Assembly (NCBI GenBank): GCA_017541275.1 | Contig: JAFXZM010000020.1 | Coordinates: 49,677-113,676, forward strand | Length of the DNA stretch: 64,000 bases | Direction of reading: 5' to 3' | Source: Oscillospiraceae bacterium | GTDB taxonomy: Bacteria > Bacillota > Clostridia > Oscillospirales > Ruminococcaceae | In this document: piece after piece, positions 24,934 through 34,531 of the stretch | Layout: each line of letters opens with the position of its first letter | Position numbering within the stretch: position 1 is the stretch's first letter | The notes under the pieces: model-generated | The model's input: the letters and a program-made list of their open reading frames with translations, nothing else | The model's database searches: none | What the model was told of the DNA's origin: nothing | Program-made: the position numbers and the translations under genes

Positions 24934-25989
24934 ATGTACATTACCGGACTGAAGCAGGCCGTGCCGCTGCTGCTTGCGTGGTTTGCAGAGCATGCCCGCG
25001 ACCTCCCGTGGCGGCGCGGCCGCGAACCCTACCATGTCTGGCTTTCGGAGATCATGCTCCAGCAGACAAGGGTTGAGGCAGTGAAGCCTTATTATGCGCG
25101 GTTTCTGGCGGCGCTGCCCGATATCAGAGCACTCAGCGAATGCCCACCCGACAGGCTGATGAAGCTCTGGGAGGGACTCGGCTATTACAGCCGTGCGCGG
25201 AATCTGCAAAAGGCCGCACAGCAGGTCATGACAGAACACGGCGGCGTGTTTCCGCACACATACGATGCGATCAGAGCGCTTGCCGGCATCGGCGACTATA
25301 CCGCCGGCGCTGTCTCCTCAATCTGCTTTGACCTGCCGGAGCCTGCCGTAGACGGCAATGTGCTGCGTGTCTGGACGCGGCTGCTGGGCGATGCCCGCTG
25401 TACGGATGACCAGAAGGTAAAGCGGGAGATCCGGGATGCTCTGCGGACAGTCTATGCGCAGACACCGCAGGGACAGCGCGGACAGCTCACGCAGGCACTT
25501 ATGGAGCTCGGCGCGACGGTCTGCGTCCCGAACGGCGCACCGCACTGTGCGGAATGTCCGCTCGCAGCGCAATGCACAGCACACCGCACGGACACCGCCC
25601 CGGAATATCCGGTGCGGAAAGCGAAGAAAGCACGCAGAATTGAGAATTATACCGTTTATATTTTACAGTGCGGCGATGAGATCGCCGTGCAGAAGCGGCC
25701 GGATTCCGGACTGCTGGCCGGACTCTGGGAGCTACCGCATCTCGACGGCACCCGCGGTGCACAGGCTGCTGTGCGCGATATCGCAGACTGGCAGACCGGC
25801 GCCGCGGAGCTGCTGTCCGTCCGGCACCGCACCCACATTTTTACGCATATTGAATGGCATATGACAGCAGTGCATCTGCTGGTCACGAAAAAGCCGCCCT
25901 GCTTCACATGGGTGAATGCAGCGCAGCTCGAAACGGATACTGCCCTGCCGACGGCGTTCCGCGTCTGTCTGCCGGAGGAGGAAATATAA
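24934..25989 (+). CDS. mutY: A/G-specific adenine glycosylase
   Basis: Removes adenine mispaired with 8-oxoguanine. The helix-hairpin-helix is ALAGIGDYTAGAVSSI near residue 115; the catalytic Asp is in PAVDGNVLRVW near 140; the iron-sulfur cysteines are in CVPNGAPHCAECPLAAQC (196-213). The C-terminal third is the MutT-like 8-oxoG recognition domain (LLAGLWELPHL, HIFTHIEWHM). Full length at 351 residues. It starts 6 bp after glnN and ends overlapping the next start by one base. Confidence 0.95.
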   Translation: MYITGLKQAVPLLLAWFAEHARDLPWRRGREPYHVWLSEIMLQQTRVEAVKPYYARFLAALPDIRALSECPPDRLMKLWEGLGYYSRARNLQKAAQQVMTEHGGVFPHTYDAIRALAGIGDYTAGAVSSICFDLPEPAVDGNVLRVWTRLLGDARCTDDQKVKREIRDALRTVYAQTPQGQRGQLTQALMELGATVCVPNGAPHCAECPLAAQCTAHRTDTAPEYPVRKAKKARRIENYTVYILQCGDEIAVQKRPDSGLLAGLWELPHLDGTRGAQAAVRDIADWQTGAAELLSVRHRTHIFTHIEWHMTAVHLLVTKKPPCFTWVNAAQLETDTALPTAFRVCLPEEEI

Positions 25990-26384
25990 TGCATTCTTTG
26001 CTGACAGCATTTCCGGCGATCGTTGTTCTGCTGGTTTTTCTGCTTGCCGAAAGCCGGAAGCCTGATTTGCCGGAGACAGCGACCGGCAGGCTGCATGTCA
26101 TGCTTCTGCTGCTGATTCCGCTGACGGTATGCGGCACATTTCTCTATTATTCAGTCTGCCTTTGGGTCAGCCGTATCGCCGTGCCGTTCGGAAAAGCGCT
26201 CGGAACGGTTCTGATCCTGTCCGCAATGGCGGTCGCGGCATATGCCGTGCTGCTGGCAGCGCGCGTGCTTGCACGGCTGCTCCGGCTTGCGAAAAGGGAG
26301 CGGCTGACCGCACTGTGCGTCATGCCGGTGCTCTTTGCCGCGGAGATCATTGCGTATTATGTTTACCGGTACGGCCGGTTCTGA
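25989..26384 (+). CDS. Small membrane protein (131 aa)
   Basis: Four hydrophobic segments (about residues 5-22, 37-60, 68-95, 105-127), with a basic loop RLLRLAKRERLT between the last two. The start overlaps the mutY stop by one base (TAATG), so it is translationally coupled. No family recognised. It may be a passenger on the glnN-mutY transcript. Confidence 0.65.
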   Translation: MHSLLTAFPAIVVLLVFLLAESRKPDLPETATGRLHVMLLLLIPLTVCGTFLYYSVCLWVSRIAVPFGKALGTVLILSAMAVAAYAVLLAARVLARLLRLAKRERLTALCVMPVLFAAEIIAYYVYRYGRF

Positions 26385-26438
26385 CCGGTGCTTCCGGCAG
26401 GCACTGAGCCGAACGATACTTTGCTCACACTCATATTT

Positions 26439-26458
26439 CCGGTCAGATATCTGACCGG
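26439..26458. promoter_or_regulatory. Perfect 20-bp palindrome upstream of pyrE
   Basis: CCGGTCAGATATCTGACCGG at 19 bp before the pyrE start; a related CCGGTTCTGACCGG lies at 26375-26388, across the stop of the preceding gene. With no loop it is better as a dimer-binding DNA site than as an RNA hairpin. Function is inferred. Confidence 0.5.
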
Positions 26459-26476
26459 CCAGAAAGGATGGTTTCT

Positions 26477-27133
26477 ATGACCTACAAAGAGGAATTTATC
26501 AGATTCATGACCGAATGCGGCGTGCTGACCTTCGGCGATTTTACGCTGAAATCCGGCCGCAAGGCACCGTATTTCATCAACACCGGCAACTATAAAACCG
26601 GAAAGCAGCTCTGCCGCCTCGGTGAATATTACGCGGCATGCATGCAGGAGCACGGCCTGAAGGCGGATGTTCTGTTCGGGCCGGCCTATAAGGGCATCCC
26701 GCTAGCTGCATCGGCTGCGATCGCGCTCTGGAAGGAGCACGGCGTCGAGGTCGGCTATGCCTATGACCGCAAGGAGGTCAAGGACCACGGCGAGGGCGGC
26801 ATGATCGTCGGCTCAAAGCTGGAGGACGGTACGAAAGTCGTGCTGATCGAGGACGTCATGACCTCCGGCAAGGCGCTCCGCGAGGTCTACCCCAAGCTGA
26901 AATCCGTTGCGGATGTCGATATCACCGGCATGATCATCACCGTTGACCGGCAGGAAAAGGGCCTCAACAGCAGCAAATCTGCGGTACAGGAGGTCAAGGA
27001 GGAGTTCGGCATCGACGTTTATTCCATTGTGACTGTGAATGATATCATCGCCGCGATTGAAAACGGTGTTGTGGACGGAAAGGCTTATCTCCCGCAGATG
27101 CTCGCCTACCGGGAGCAGTACGGCGTCGGCTGA
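26477..27133 (+). CDS. pyrE: Orotate phosphoribosyltransferase
   Basis: Converts orotate and PRPP to OMP in pyrimidine synthesis. The PRPP-binding motif is VVLIEDVMTSGKALRE near residue 120; DVLFGPAYKGIPLA near 68 and YDRKEVKDHGEGG near 95 are the active-site loops. 218 residues, normal length. I start at the ATG at 26477, seven bases after GAAAGGATGG; the ATG at 26468 lies on that site. No other pyrimidine gene is nearby. Confidence 0.95.
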   Translation: MTYKEEFIRFMTECGVLTFGDFTLKSGRKAPYFINTGNYKTGKQLCRLGEYYAACMQEHGLKADVLFGPAYKGIPLAASAAIALWKEHGVEVGYAYDRKEVKDHGEGGMIVGSKLEDGTKVVLIEDVMTSGKALREVYPKLKSVADVDITGMIITVDRQEKGLNSSKSAVQEVKEEFGIDVYSIVTVNDIIAAIENGVVDGKAYLPQMLAYREQYGVG

Positions 27134-27154
27134 GCCGCTCCGATTCCGGAAGCC

Positions 27155-27793
27155 ATGAAAAATAAACGGAATGAACCGGCAGCGCACGCCAAAAGACCGC
27201 ACAGTGCGCTCCGCACGGCAGGACTGATCGTTCTGATCGTCACGCTGCTGTTCTGTGTCTGGCTGACAGGCGGTGCAGTGGCATACGGCTGGATCAGCCA
27301 TGCAGACCATTACGGCAGCGAGTTTGCCGCATACGGCAGGTTTTACTATATCCTCGGCGGGCTGATGTCGCTCGGCGCGGCACTGTATCTGTTCCGGCTC
27401 GATCTGCCGGCGCTGATTCTCGATGTCTGCGCTTATGTGCCGATGCTCGTGATCCTGCTGCGCGCTATGAACACCGCAGAGGAAAACGGCTGGAGCGGGC
27501 AGACTGAGGCCAGCTTCGGACGGCAGGCCGCCGCGCAATGGCGAAACGGCATGATGTGGAATGCTGTGCCGTTTCTGCTGCTGGCGGTGCTGTCTCTGAC
27601 ACGCTTTTTGTCGCAGGATGAACGTGTACGGCGTGCGGAGAAGCGGCGCGCCAGAGAGCGTGAGCTGAACCGTCCGGCCCCCTCCCTGCTCGGCGGCGAA
27701 ACCCCTGCTGCCGACAGCCGCCGACAGAATCCGGCACCGGACGGCAGAAGCAGCCATAAATCCGCAGGAAAACAGCAGACAAAGAAAAAATAG
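27155..27793 (+). CDS. Membrane protein with basic C-terminal tail (212 aa)
   Basis: Four hydrophobic segments (about residues 22-45, 62-82, 85-105, 130-150), a basic Arg/Glu helix (RVRRAEKRRARERELNR) and a disordered Lys-rich tail. It starts 21 bp after pyrE and is probably co-transcribed. Not recognised. Confidence 0.65.
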   Translation: MKNKRNEPAAHAKRPHSALRTAGLIVLIVTLLFCVWLTGGAVAYGWISHADHYGSEFAAYGRFYYILGGLMSLGAALYLFRLDLPALILDVCAYVPMLVILLRAMNTAEENGWSGQTEASFGRQAAAQWRNGMMWNAVPFLLLAVLSLTRFLSQDERVRRAEKRRARERELNRPAPSLLGGETPAADSRRQNPAPDGRSSHKSAGKQQTKKK

Positions 27794-27886
27794 CCGCCCG
27801 AAACGGCGTCTATCTGTGAAAATCGCAGAATCTTGATGAATTACAGATTCTCGACAGTATTTGCAACGGTTCGCGTTTCTTCGCTC

Positions 27887-27915
27887 TTGCTTTTCGATTT
27901 CCGTCGTGATAAAAT
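27887..27915 (+). promoter_or_regulatory. spo0A promoter
   Basis: TTGCTT (27887-27892), 17 bp, TAAAAT (27910-27915), about 30 bp before the ATG. No sigma-H-type site was recognised. Confidence 0.55.
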
Positions 27916-27944
27916 GGAAACATAAAGCAAAAGGAGGTAGAACC

Positions 27945-28706
27945 ATGCAAAAGCAAGTCAAGGTTCTGATCGGCGATGACACGGCGGAGTACGGTGTATC
28001 CTGCGCCAGTGTTCTTCGCGCACAGGGCATGTATGCCTATACAAGACCGAAGAACGGAAACACCGTTCTCGAATCCATAAAGAATGATACACCGGATGTT
28101 GTGGTCGTTGATGCAATTCTGCCGCATATGGATGCGATCGAGCTCATGAAGCAGGCAGGCGCAAACGGCGGCAAAAAGCCTGCGTTTATTGTAACCTCAT
28201 CCTATGACAACAGCTTTGTGGAGCAGCAGGTCATGCAGAACGGCGCGGCATATTTCATGCTCAAGCCGTTTGACCTCAATGTTCTCGGCGAGCGCATTTC
28301 GCTGCTGACAAACAAGCAGCCGCTCGGCGCCTTTACCAGCCGCGCAGGGCAGGATCTTGCAATTACCATTACGGATATCATTCATCAGCTCGGCGTGCCG
28401 GCGCACATCAAGGGCTATCATTACCTGCGCAGCGCGATCGTCAGCGCCTATCACGATCCTGCGCTCCTCGACAGCGTGACCAAGCAGCTTTATCCGCAGG
28501 TCGCGGCGCAGTTCAGCACAACGCCTTCGAGAGTCGAGCGTGCAATCCGGCATGCGATTGAAATTGCATGGGACAGAGGCAATCTCGATACGCTGAATGC
28601 GTTTTTCGGCTACACCGTCAATACCTGTAAGGGCAAGCCCACAAATTCTGAATTCATTGCACTGATTACGGATAAACTGCGGCTGCAAAATCAGAATCAG
28701 CACTGA
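27945..28706 (+). CDS. spo0A: Sporulation master regulator Spo0A
   Basis: Response regulator that starts sporulation when phosphorylated. Receiver residues 1-125: acidic pair GDD at 10-12, phospho-acceptor Asp near 56 in [12 protein letters not shown], Thr/Ser in IVTSS, Lys in MLKPFD near 108. The C-terminal DNA-binding domain (about 140-250) has the diagnostic Spo0A block [18 protein letters not shown] and [18 protein letters not shown]. Start ATG 27945 has AAAGGAGG. It is not next to spoIVB as in many Bacillota. Its presence implies a sporulation-capable lineage, not that this strain sporulates. Confidence 0.95.
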   Translation: MQKQVKVLIGDDTAEYGVSCASVLRAQGMYAYTRPKNGNTVLESIKNDTPDVVVVDAILPHMDAIELMKQAGANGGKKPAFIVTSSYDNSFVEQQVMQNGAAYFMLKPFDLNVLGERISLLTNKQPLGAFTSRAGQDLAITITDIIHQLGVPAHIKGYHYLRSAIVSAYHDPALLDSVTKQLYPQVAAQFSTTPSRVERAIRHAIEIAWDRGNLDTLNAFFGYTVNTCKGKPTNSEFIALITDKLRLQNQNQH

Positions 28707-28739
28707 AGCACCGGCCGCAGCAGAAAAAGGAGGATTCTT

Positions 28740-29240
28740 ATGGAAAAAATCAAAATCAATCCGGAGGCGCTCGCGGAAAACCCGTTTGAGCTGATTGGTA
28801 AGGACTGGTTTCTGCTGACGGCAGGCACACAGGAGCAGGGCTTCAATTTCATGACCTGCTCATGGGGACAGATGGGCGTGCTCTGGAACAAGCCCAGTGT
28901 CACCTGCTATGTCAGACACTCGCGCCATACGCTCGGCTTCATGGAGCAGCAGGATATCTTTACGCTGAGCTTTTTCGGTCAGGAGCAGCGTAAGGCACTC
29001 GGCTTTGCAGGCTCCCATTCCGGCCGCGACTGCGATAAGGTCGCGGAGACCGGCCTGCATCCCGTCGCGCTGGAGGGCGGCATCGGCTTTGCGGAGGCCA
29101 AGCTCACGCTGGTCTGCAAAAAACGCTTCGCTGCCGATCTGCGCATTGCGGATATGCCGGAGGATGTCGCCGCACAGTTTTATGCCGATCACGATGCGCA
29201 CAGAATGTTCATCGGCGAGATCATTGCTGCATACCTGTAA
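28740..29240 (+). CDS. Flavin reductase-like, FMN-binding split-barrel protein (166 aa)
   Basis: The N-terminal two thirds matches the flavin-reductase-like split barrel: WFLLTAGTQEQGFNFMTCSWGQMGVLW near residue 18, CYVRHSRHTLGF near 58 and DIFTLSFFG near 75. These proteins bind FMN or transfer flavin electrons; the substrate is unknown. The ATG follows AAAAAGGAGG. It lies 33 bp after spo0A and ends before a convergent terminator. Confidence 0.85.
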   Translation: MEKIKINPEALAENPFELIGKDWFLLTAGTQEQGFNFMTCSWGQMGVLWNKPSVTCYVRHSRHTLGFMEQQDIFTLSFFGQEQRKALGFAGSHSGRDCDKVAETGLHPVALEGGIGFAEAKLTLVCKKRFAADLRIADMPEDVAAQFYADHDAHRMFIGEIIAAYL

Positions 29241-29258
29241 AGCAACGGATACCAAACA

Positions 29259-29295
29259 AAGAGCCGTACACGTTTATTCAGCGTGTACGGCTCTT
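29259..29295. terminator. Bidirectional terminator between convergent genes
   Basis: A 14-bp perfect stem (AAGAGCCGTACACG with its complement) and 9-base loop, shared by the flavin reductase-like gene and the DHHW lipoprotein gene. It ends 3 bp before the stop of the latter. Confidence 0.85.
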
Positions 29296-29298
29296 GGC

Positions 29299-30573
29299 TT
29301 ATTTCTTCATGTTCTGCTCAATGTAATTGAGATTATGCGTTGCCATCGCGTTGGTCGTGCAGACCGCGAACAGCAGGTCAGTTGCACCGGCATTCTTGAT
29401 AAAGCTGATCGCATTGATATCAAAATACCGGATATCACACAGATATATTTTTGAGAACGACTGTGTCAGGAACGGCACGAGTGCATTGCCGAAGCTGTCC
29501 TTGAAAATAACAAGCACCCGGTCATTCTGCGTATCGGTATCAACCTCCAGAATGCAGTTGTCCCTTCCGACAAAGACACAGTATGTGATCGCGCCGCCCT
29601 CGAAAAACAGCCTGCTTTTCTGTCCGTTCTGGAACCGCGTGTCATAGTATGTGCAGACAAGCGAATCGTTGTTCGCGGGCTTGTAATATGTAAACGGCTC
29701 CGGATACTTTGCAAGCTCCGAGATTTTGTTGACATTGTAAAACGCACCGAGGTAGCCCTCTGCCGTGACCTTCTGATAGGTGCTGAGCTGCGGGAACGGC
29801 ACGCCGGCCAGCGATGCAAACTGCTCTGCTGCATAATAAGCACCGAGCGGCTGCCAGTGATAGTCGGTTCTGGAATAGATCGGCTCGTTTTTGTGCGGTG
29901 CAATCGCATCAATGACCGGAACGGGCGTCACACCGGACAAAAACTCGGTCATCTTCTCGAAATGCGTCTGCTGGCTGCCGTTGATGAGTGCGACATCATC
30001 CGGCTGATAAAATGCCTGCGAGGTCGGCGGTACCATCAGCCATGTATGCACATTCGGGCCGACTGCGGCGGCATAGCTGCTGACCAGCTTGGCATAGCGC
30101 TCATCGCTGTTGTAATTGCCGCAGAACTGCTCGACCGCGCGCGGATGATCTGTTCCGGAATTCGCAACAATGATATTATTCTCAATCCGGGTTACGCCGC
30201 CGGTGGTAGAGATCACCGGGATATCGGCTGAAGAAGCAGGCTGCGATGCAGGAGCCTGTGTCTGCTGCTGTGTCTGCTGCTGCTGCGTCTGCTGCTGTAC
30301 GGTCTGTGCCGCCGTCTGCGTCATCACCTGCACGGCGGAGGTCTGTGTCTGTGATGCGGTCACGGAATCCGCAGTCGATTCTGTTGTTTCGGCGGCAGAT
30401 GTCGTGGTCTGCGGAATCGTTGTTTCTGTTGCTGCGGCAGATGTTGCTTCTGTCACGGTTTCCAGCTCTGCGGTCATGGATTCGGCAGTGCTTTCCTCAC
30501 CGCCGCAGCCGGTCAGGCAGGCAAGCGGGCTGAGCGTAAGCATTGCGGCTAATATTACCGGTATTTTTCTCAT
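29299..30573 (-). CDS. DHHW-family lipoprotein (AlgX/AlgJ-like SGNH fold) (424 aa)
   Basis: A signal peptide ends in the lipobox LTGC (Cys 22). A Thr/Ser/Gln-rich linker follows (residues 25-125, including QQQTQQQQTQQQTQ). The C-terminal domain is DHHW/AlgX-like: YSRTDYHWQPLGAYYAA near residue 255 has the DxHW signature, and FKDSFGNALVPFL near 365 holds a candidate nucleophile Ser. Such proteins handle O-acylation of surface polysaccharides. Transcribed alone. Confidence 0.82.
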   Translation of the reverse strand: MRKIPVILAAMLTLSPLACLTGCGGEESTAESMTAELETVTEATSAAATETTIPQTTTSAAETTESTADSVTASQTQTSAVQVMTQTAAQTVQQQTQQQQTQQQTQAPASQPASSADIPVISTTGGVTRIENNIIVANSGTDHPRAVEQFCGNYNSDERYAKLVSSYAAAVGPNVHTWLMVPPTSQAFYQPDDVALINGSQQTHFEKMTEFLSGVTPVPVIDAIAPHKNEPIYSRTDYHWQPLGAYYAAEQFASLAGVPFPQLSTYQKVTAEGYLGAFYNVNKISELAKYPEPFTYYKPANNDSLVCTYYDTRFQNGQKSRLFFEGGAITYCVFVGRDNCILEVDTDTQNDRVLVIFKDSFGNALVPFLTQSFSKIYLCDIRYFDINAISFIKNAGATDLLFAVCTTNAMATHNLNYIEQNMKK

Positions 30574-30618
30574 GTTGATCTCCTGTCTTTCTGAAAAGGG
30601 GTTTCTCTTACTGCTTGT

Positions 30619-30647
30619 ATTATACGCCGTTTTCCGCGAAAAGTCAA
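30619..30647 (-). promoter_or_regulatory. Promoter of the DHHW lipoprotein gene
   Basis: On the minus strand TTGACT (30642-30647), 17 bp, TATAAT (30619-30624), about 46 bp before the ATG at 30573. Confidence 0.75.
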
Positions 30648-30739
30648 GCAGTCTGCACTTGATTTTGCGAAATTGCGCAGTATTCACTCAGGAACCCGCA
30701 ATAATCCGTTGTATTTATTCTGTCCGGTCGGGTTGCCTG

Positions 30740-31195
30740 TCAGTCCCACATTGTATCGCGCTCATCGTCGGCGCCGTGCTCAAGGTCGAAGTAGAGCTTC
30801 ATCAGCTCATCATTCATTTTATTGACCCGGCTTCTTGTCTCTCTGACCAATGCATTCATATCGCCGTACAGCGAATCCATATCGCCGGTCAGCACCTGCA
30901 CTGATTTTTCGAGCCGGGCGTTTTCGTCTGCCAGTTCAGCGGTTCGCTCCTCCAGGGCAGAAGCCTGCGCGGAAAGCGCTTCCAGATGCTTGCGGAGCGA
31001 ATGCAGCCGGCGTTTTTGCCCGGCCTGCTCGGCATTGAGCTGAAGCTGCACCTCTCCGATTGACTGAAGCCGCTCCGTTACGCGCTTCAGAGCATCGGTC
31101 TGAAGCTGATTCTGTGAGGTCAGCCAGCCGACCTGTTTTTCCAGTTCCTCATTCTGCGTTTCCAGCTCCGACAGCCGCAGCATCATTTCATCCAT
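30740..31195 (-). CDS. Coiled-coil protein (151 aa)
   Basis: Almost entirely heptad-repeat coiled coil (LETQNEELEKQVGWL, LEERTAELADENARLEKSVQVL), with an acidic tail ending in GADDERDTMWD. Not membrane-associated. The ATG at 31195 has GGAGG eight bases upstream; an upstream in-frame ATG at 31213 lies inside the predicted leader. Function unknown. Confidence 0.7.
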   Translation of the reverse strand: MDEMMLRLSELETQNEELEKQVGWLTSQNQLQTDALKRVTERLQSIGEVQLQLNAEQAGQKRRLHSLRKHLEALSAQASALEERTAELADENARLEKSVQVLTGDMDSLYGDMNALVRETRSRVNKMNDELMKLYFDLEHGADDERDTMWD

Positions 31196-31221
31196 TGCAT
31201 CCGCCTCCCTCATGCACTTGT

Positions 31222-31250
31222 ATTATACCATATAATGCGGGAAAGTGCAA
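31222..31250 (-). promoter_or_regulatory. Promoter of the coiled-coil gene
   Basis: On the minus strand TTGCAC (31245-31250), 17 bp, TATAAT (31222-31227), leaving a leader of about 20 nt. Confidence 0.75.
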
Positions 31251-31374
31251 TGGGAGCAGTAAAATAAAATTAACCGTTTTGCATCATGGGCGCAGAACCG
31301 GAGCCGGGCTCTGCCCGGTGCCTATAAAATGCAGTGTTTTTCGGTCAGATTACCGACATCTTCCGGCTCCCGCC

Positions 31375-31495
31375 TTGTGCAGCAACAGGAATTATGCTAT
31401 GATGAACAGGATGCAGAGTTCTCCATAATCTCTGCCATCATCCTTACAAAGCAATGCTGCGCGGTATGCTCTCTGCTGCCGCGCAGCATTGTTTG
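31375..31495 (+). ncRNA. Candidate small RNA or terminated leader
   Basis: TTGTGC (31375-31380), 17 bp and TATGAT (31398-31403) form a promoter. About 10 nt later comes a hairpin built from GGATG/CATCC and CAGAG/CTCTG arms (31409-31442), then a 13-bp stem CAATGCTGCGCGG with its complement (31452-31491) and TTTGTT. That predicts a transcript of about 85 nt with no ORF. It lies in the 413-bp gap between the coiled-coil gene and the AraC-type gene, whose other contents are listed separately. Confidence 0.45.
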
Positions 31496-31551
31496 TTATG
31501 ATAAAAACAAGACTTAACCCATTAAAAAGCCGACAACTCTTTACCAAGTGA

Positions 31552-31580
31552 TTGACATTGACGGGTGTTTATGCTAGAAT
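31552..31580 (+). promoter_or_regulatory. Promoter of the AraC-type gene
   Basis: TTGACA (31552-31557), 17 bp, TAGAAT (31575-31580). The start codon is about 78 nt beyond the predicted transcription start. Confidence 0.75.
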
Positions 31581-31597
31581 AATGCCAAGAAAGCAAT

Positions 31598-31640
31598 GGG
31601 GCTGTTCCGCTGAAAAAAAGCGGAACAGCCCTGCTTTTTT
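31598..31640 (+). terminator. Intrinsic terminator inside the leader of the AraC-type gene (attenuator candidate)
   Basis: A 13-bp perfect stem GGGCTGTTCCGCT (31599-31611) with its complement (31619-31631), 7-base loop, then GCTTTTTTG. It lies between a strong promoter and the AAAGGAGG of the gene, so expression needs read-through. Just before it AGC-AATGGG-GCT (31592-31603) can form a small alternative hairpin with an A1/G4 hexaloop. Confidence 0.7.
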
Positions 31641-31663
31641 GATTTGGGAAAGGAGGATTTCAG

Positions 31664-32425
31664 ATGAAGCTGCAAATATTGGTCGCTGATTCCGGCGAAC
31701 ACGCCGCAAAGAATCTGAACGGCCTCTTTTCTGTTCTGGAGGATACTGATTTTGTCATCAGCAGGCACACGACGAACCTCAATGAAGCAGTCAGTCTGGT
31801 GCTGAGCAAAAAGTTTGATATTCTCCTGTGCATCAACCGTGCGCCGGAATATATTGCAGCCAAGCTGCTGCGGCTGACCGGCGGCAGCGGACGAAAAATC
31901 CCTGCGATTATTTTCAGCGAGCAGGATGATTCCCAGCGGATGCGCGAGTGCTTTCTGCTCGGTGCGATCGACTTTCTCTCGGATCCGGTTCCGCCGGAGG
32001 ATCTGCTCGCAGCGCTTACCAGAGCCGCGTCCATGATTCATGAGCAGTTAATCGAATCGGAATACCGTGAAGCTGTCGGGCTGGCACTCGCAGCGCTGCC
32101 GCAGTCAGAGGAATTGCAGCCGATTCTTGACAAGCTGCGTGCCTTTCTGCAAAAAATGGAGCATCAGACTGCAACAGTCGAGCTGGCGGCCGATTATTTC
32201 GGCTTCAACCGCGATTATTTCGGCAAATACTTCAAAAGCAAATTCAGCATGACCTTCGGCGATTTTTACAAGAGCCTCCAGATCAGCTATGCAAAGCGCC
32301 TGCTGGAAACAGGACAGTTCAAGGTGCTGGAGGTGAGCCGGCTGCTCGGCTTTTCTACGCCGGATTATTTCACGCGCGTTTTCAAAAAGCATACCGGCTC
32401 CGTGCCCTCCGCCGTCAGGAAATAG
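31664..32425 (+). CDS. AraC-type regulator with degenerate receiver domain (253 aa)
   Basis: Residues 1-125 fold like a response-regulator receiver, but the phospho-acceptor Asp is absent (FDILLCINRAPE) and the Lys before Pro is Asp (DFLSDPVPPEDLLAAL). The domain should not be phosphorylated. Residues 150-253 are an AraC double helix-turn-helix (VELAADYFGFNRDYFGKYFK; VLEVSRLLGFSTPDYFTRVFKK). The ATG follows AAAGGAGG. No partner kinase is present. Targets unknown; nitrogen genes lie just downstream. It overlaps the convergent gene by 11 bp. Confidence 0.82.
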   Translation: MKLQILVADSGEHAAKNLNGLFSVLEDTDFVISRHTTNLNEAVSLVLSKKFDILLCINRAPEYIAAKLLRLTGGSGRKIPAIIFSEQDDSQRMRECFLLGAIDFLSDPVPPEDLLAALTRAASMIHEQLIESEYREAVGLALAALPQSEELQPILDKLRAFLQKMEHQTATVELAADYFGFNRDYFGKYFKSKFSMTFGDFYKSLQISYAKRLLETGQFKVLEVSRLLGFSTPDYFTRVFKKHTGSVPSAVRK

Positions 32426-32747
32426 CGCTCCGGACGGCATCCAGCAGCATAAAGGGTGCAACCGGCATCAGCAGAAGCGTGAATCCGCAGTGCCGCGCAC
32501 GGTCCAGATACATCGCATAACAGTCCGGATTCAGCAGCAGAATGACCCTGCAGCCGCATCCGGAAAGATTCTGCATCAATCCGGCAATATTCGATTTTGC
32601 ATAGATAATCAGAATATGATCCCGCGGATGCTCCGGCATGGCCGAAACAGCGGATACTGTTATATCCGCAAATCCGTCCTCATACAGAATGTCCCGCATC
32701 CGCATTCCCACTGCGCCGGAATCTGAAAAAATCTGAATCATTTTCAT
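32415..32747 (-). CDS. Stand-alone degenerate receiver domain (110 aa)
   Basis: A single receiver-like domain: IQIFSDSGAVGMRMRDIL at the start, HILIIYAKSN where the phospho-Asp strand should be (no Asp), and FTLLLMPVAPFMLLDAV where Lys-Pro should be (Met-Pro). The closing pattern resembles receivers of NasT/ANTAR-type regulators, but no output domain follows. Probably a phosphorylation-independent binding module. Convergent with the AraC-type gene, 11-bp overlap. Confidence 0.65.
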   Translation of the reverse strand: MKMIQIFSDSGAVGMRMRDILYEDGFADITVSAVSAMPEHPRDHILIIYAKSNIAGLMQNLSGCGCRVILLLNPDCYAMYLDRARHCGFTLLLMPVAPFMLLDAVRSAIS

Positions 32748-32876
32748 ATGAATTTCCCCTTGCTTATCAGAAATAACATCTCAATTATAAAGAAATTTCT
32801 GCAGCATCACAAGGGCAAATCCCCTGCTGCGCGGATAAATGCCGGCGAATGTCGGATAATTGCGGGGGACAGTGCA

Positions 32877-34442
<1,566 letters not shown>

Positions 34443-34456
34443 CTGAATACAATAAG

Positions 34457-34494
34457 GATACGCCCCTTTCAAGGATGCAGGGGGCGTATCTCTT
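34457..34494 (+). terminator. gdhA terminator
   Basis: GATACGCCCC (34457-34466) pairs with GGGGCGTATC (34481-34490) around a 14-base loop; TCTTGCTGTTTT follows. Confidence 0.75.
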
Positions 34495-34531
34495 GCTGTT
34501 TTCTGAAATTGTAATCTGAGAGGAGAATGAG

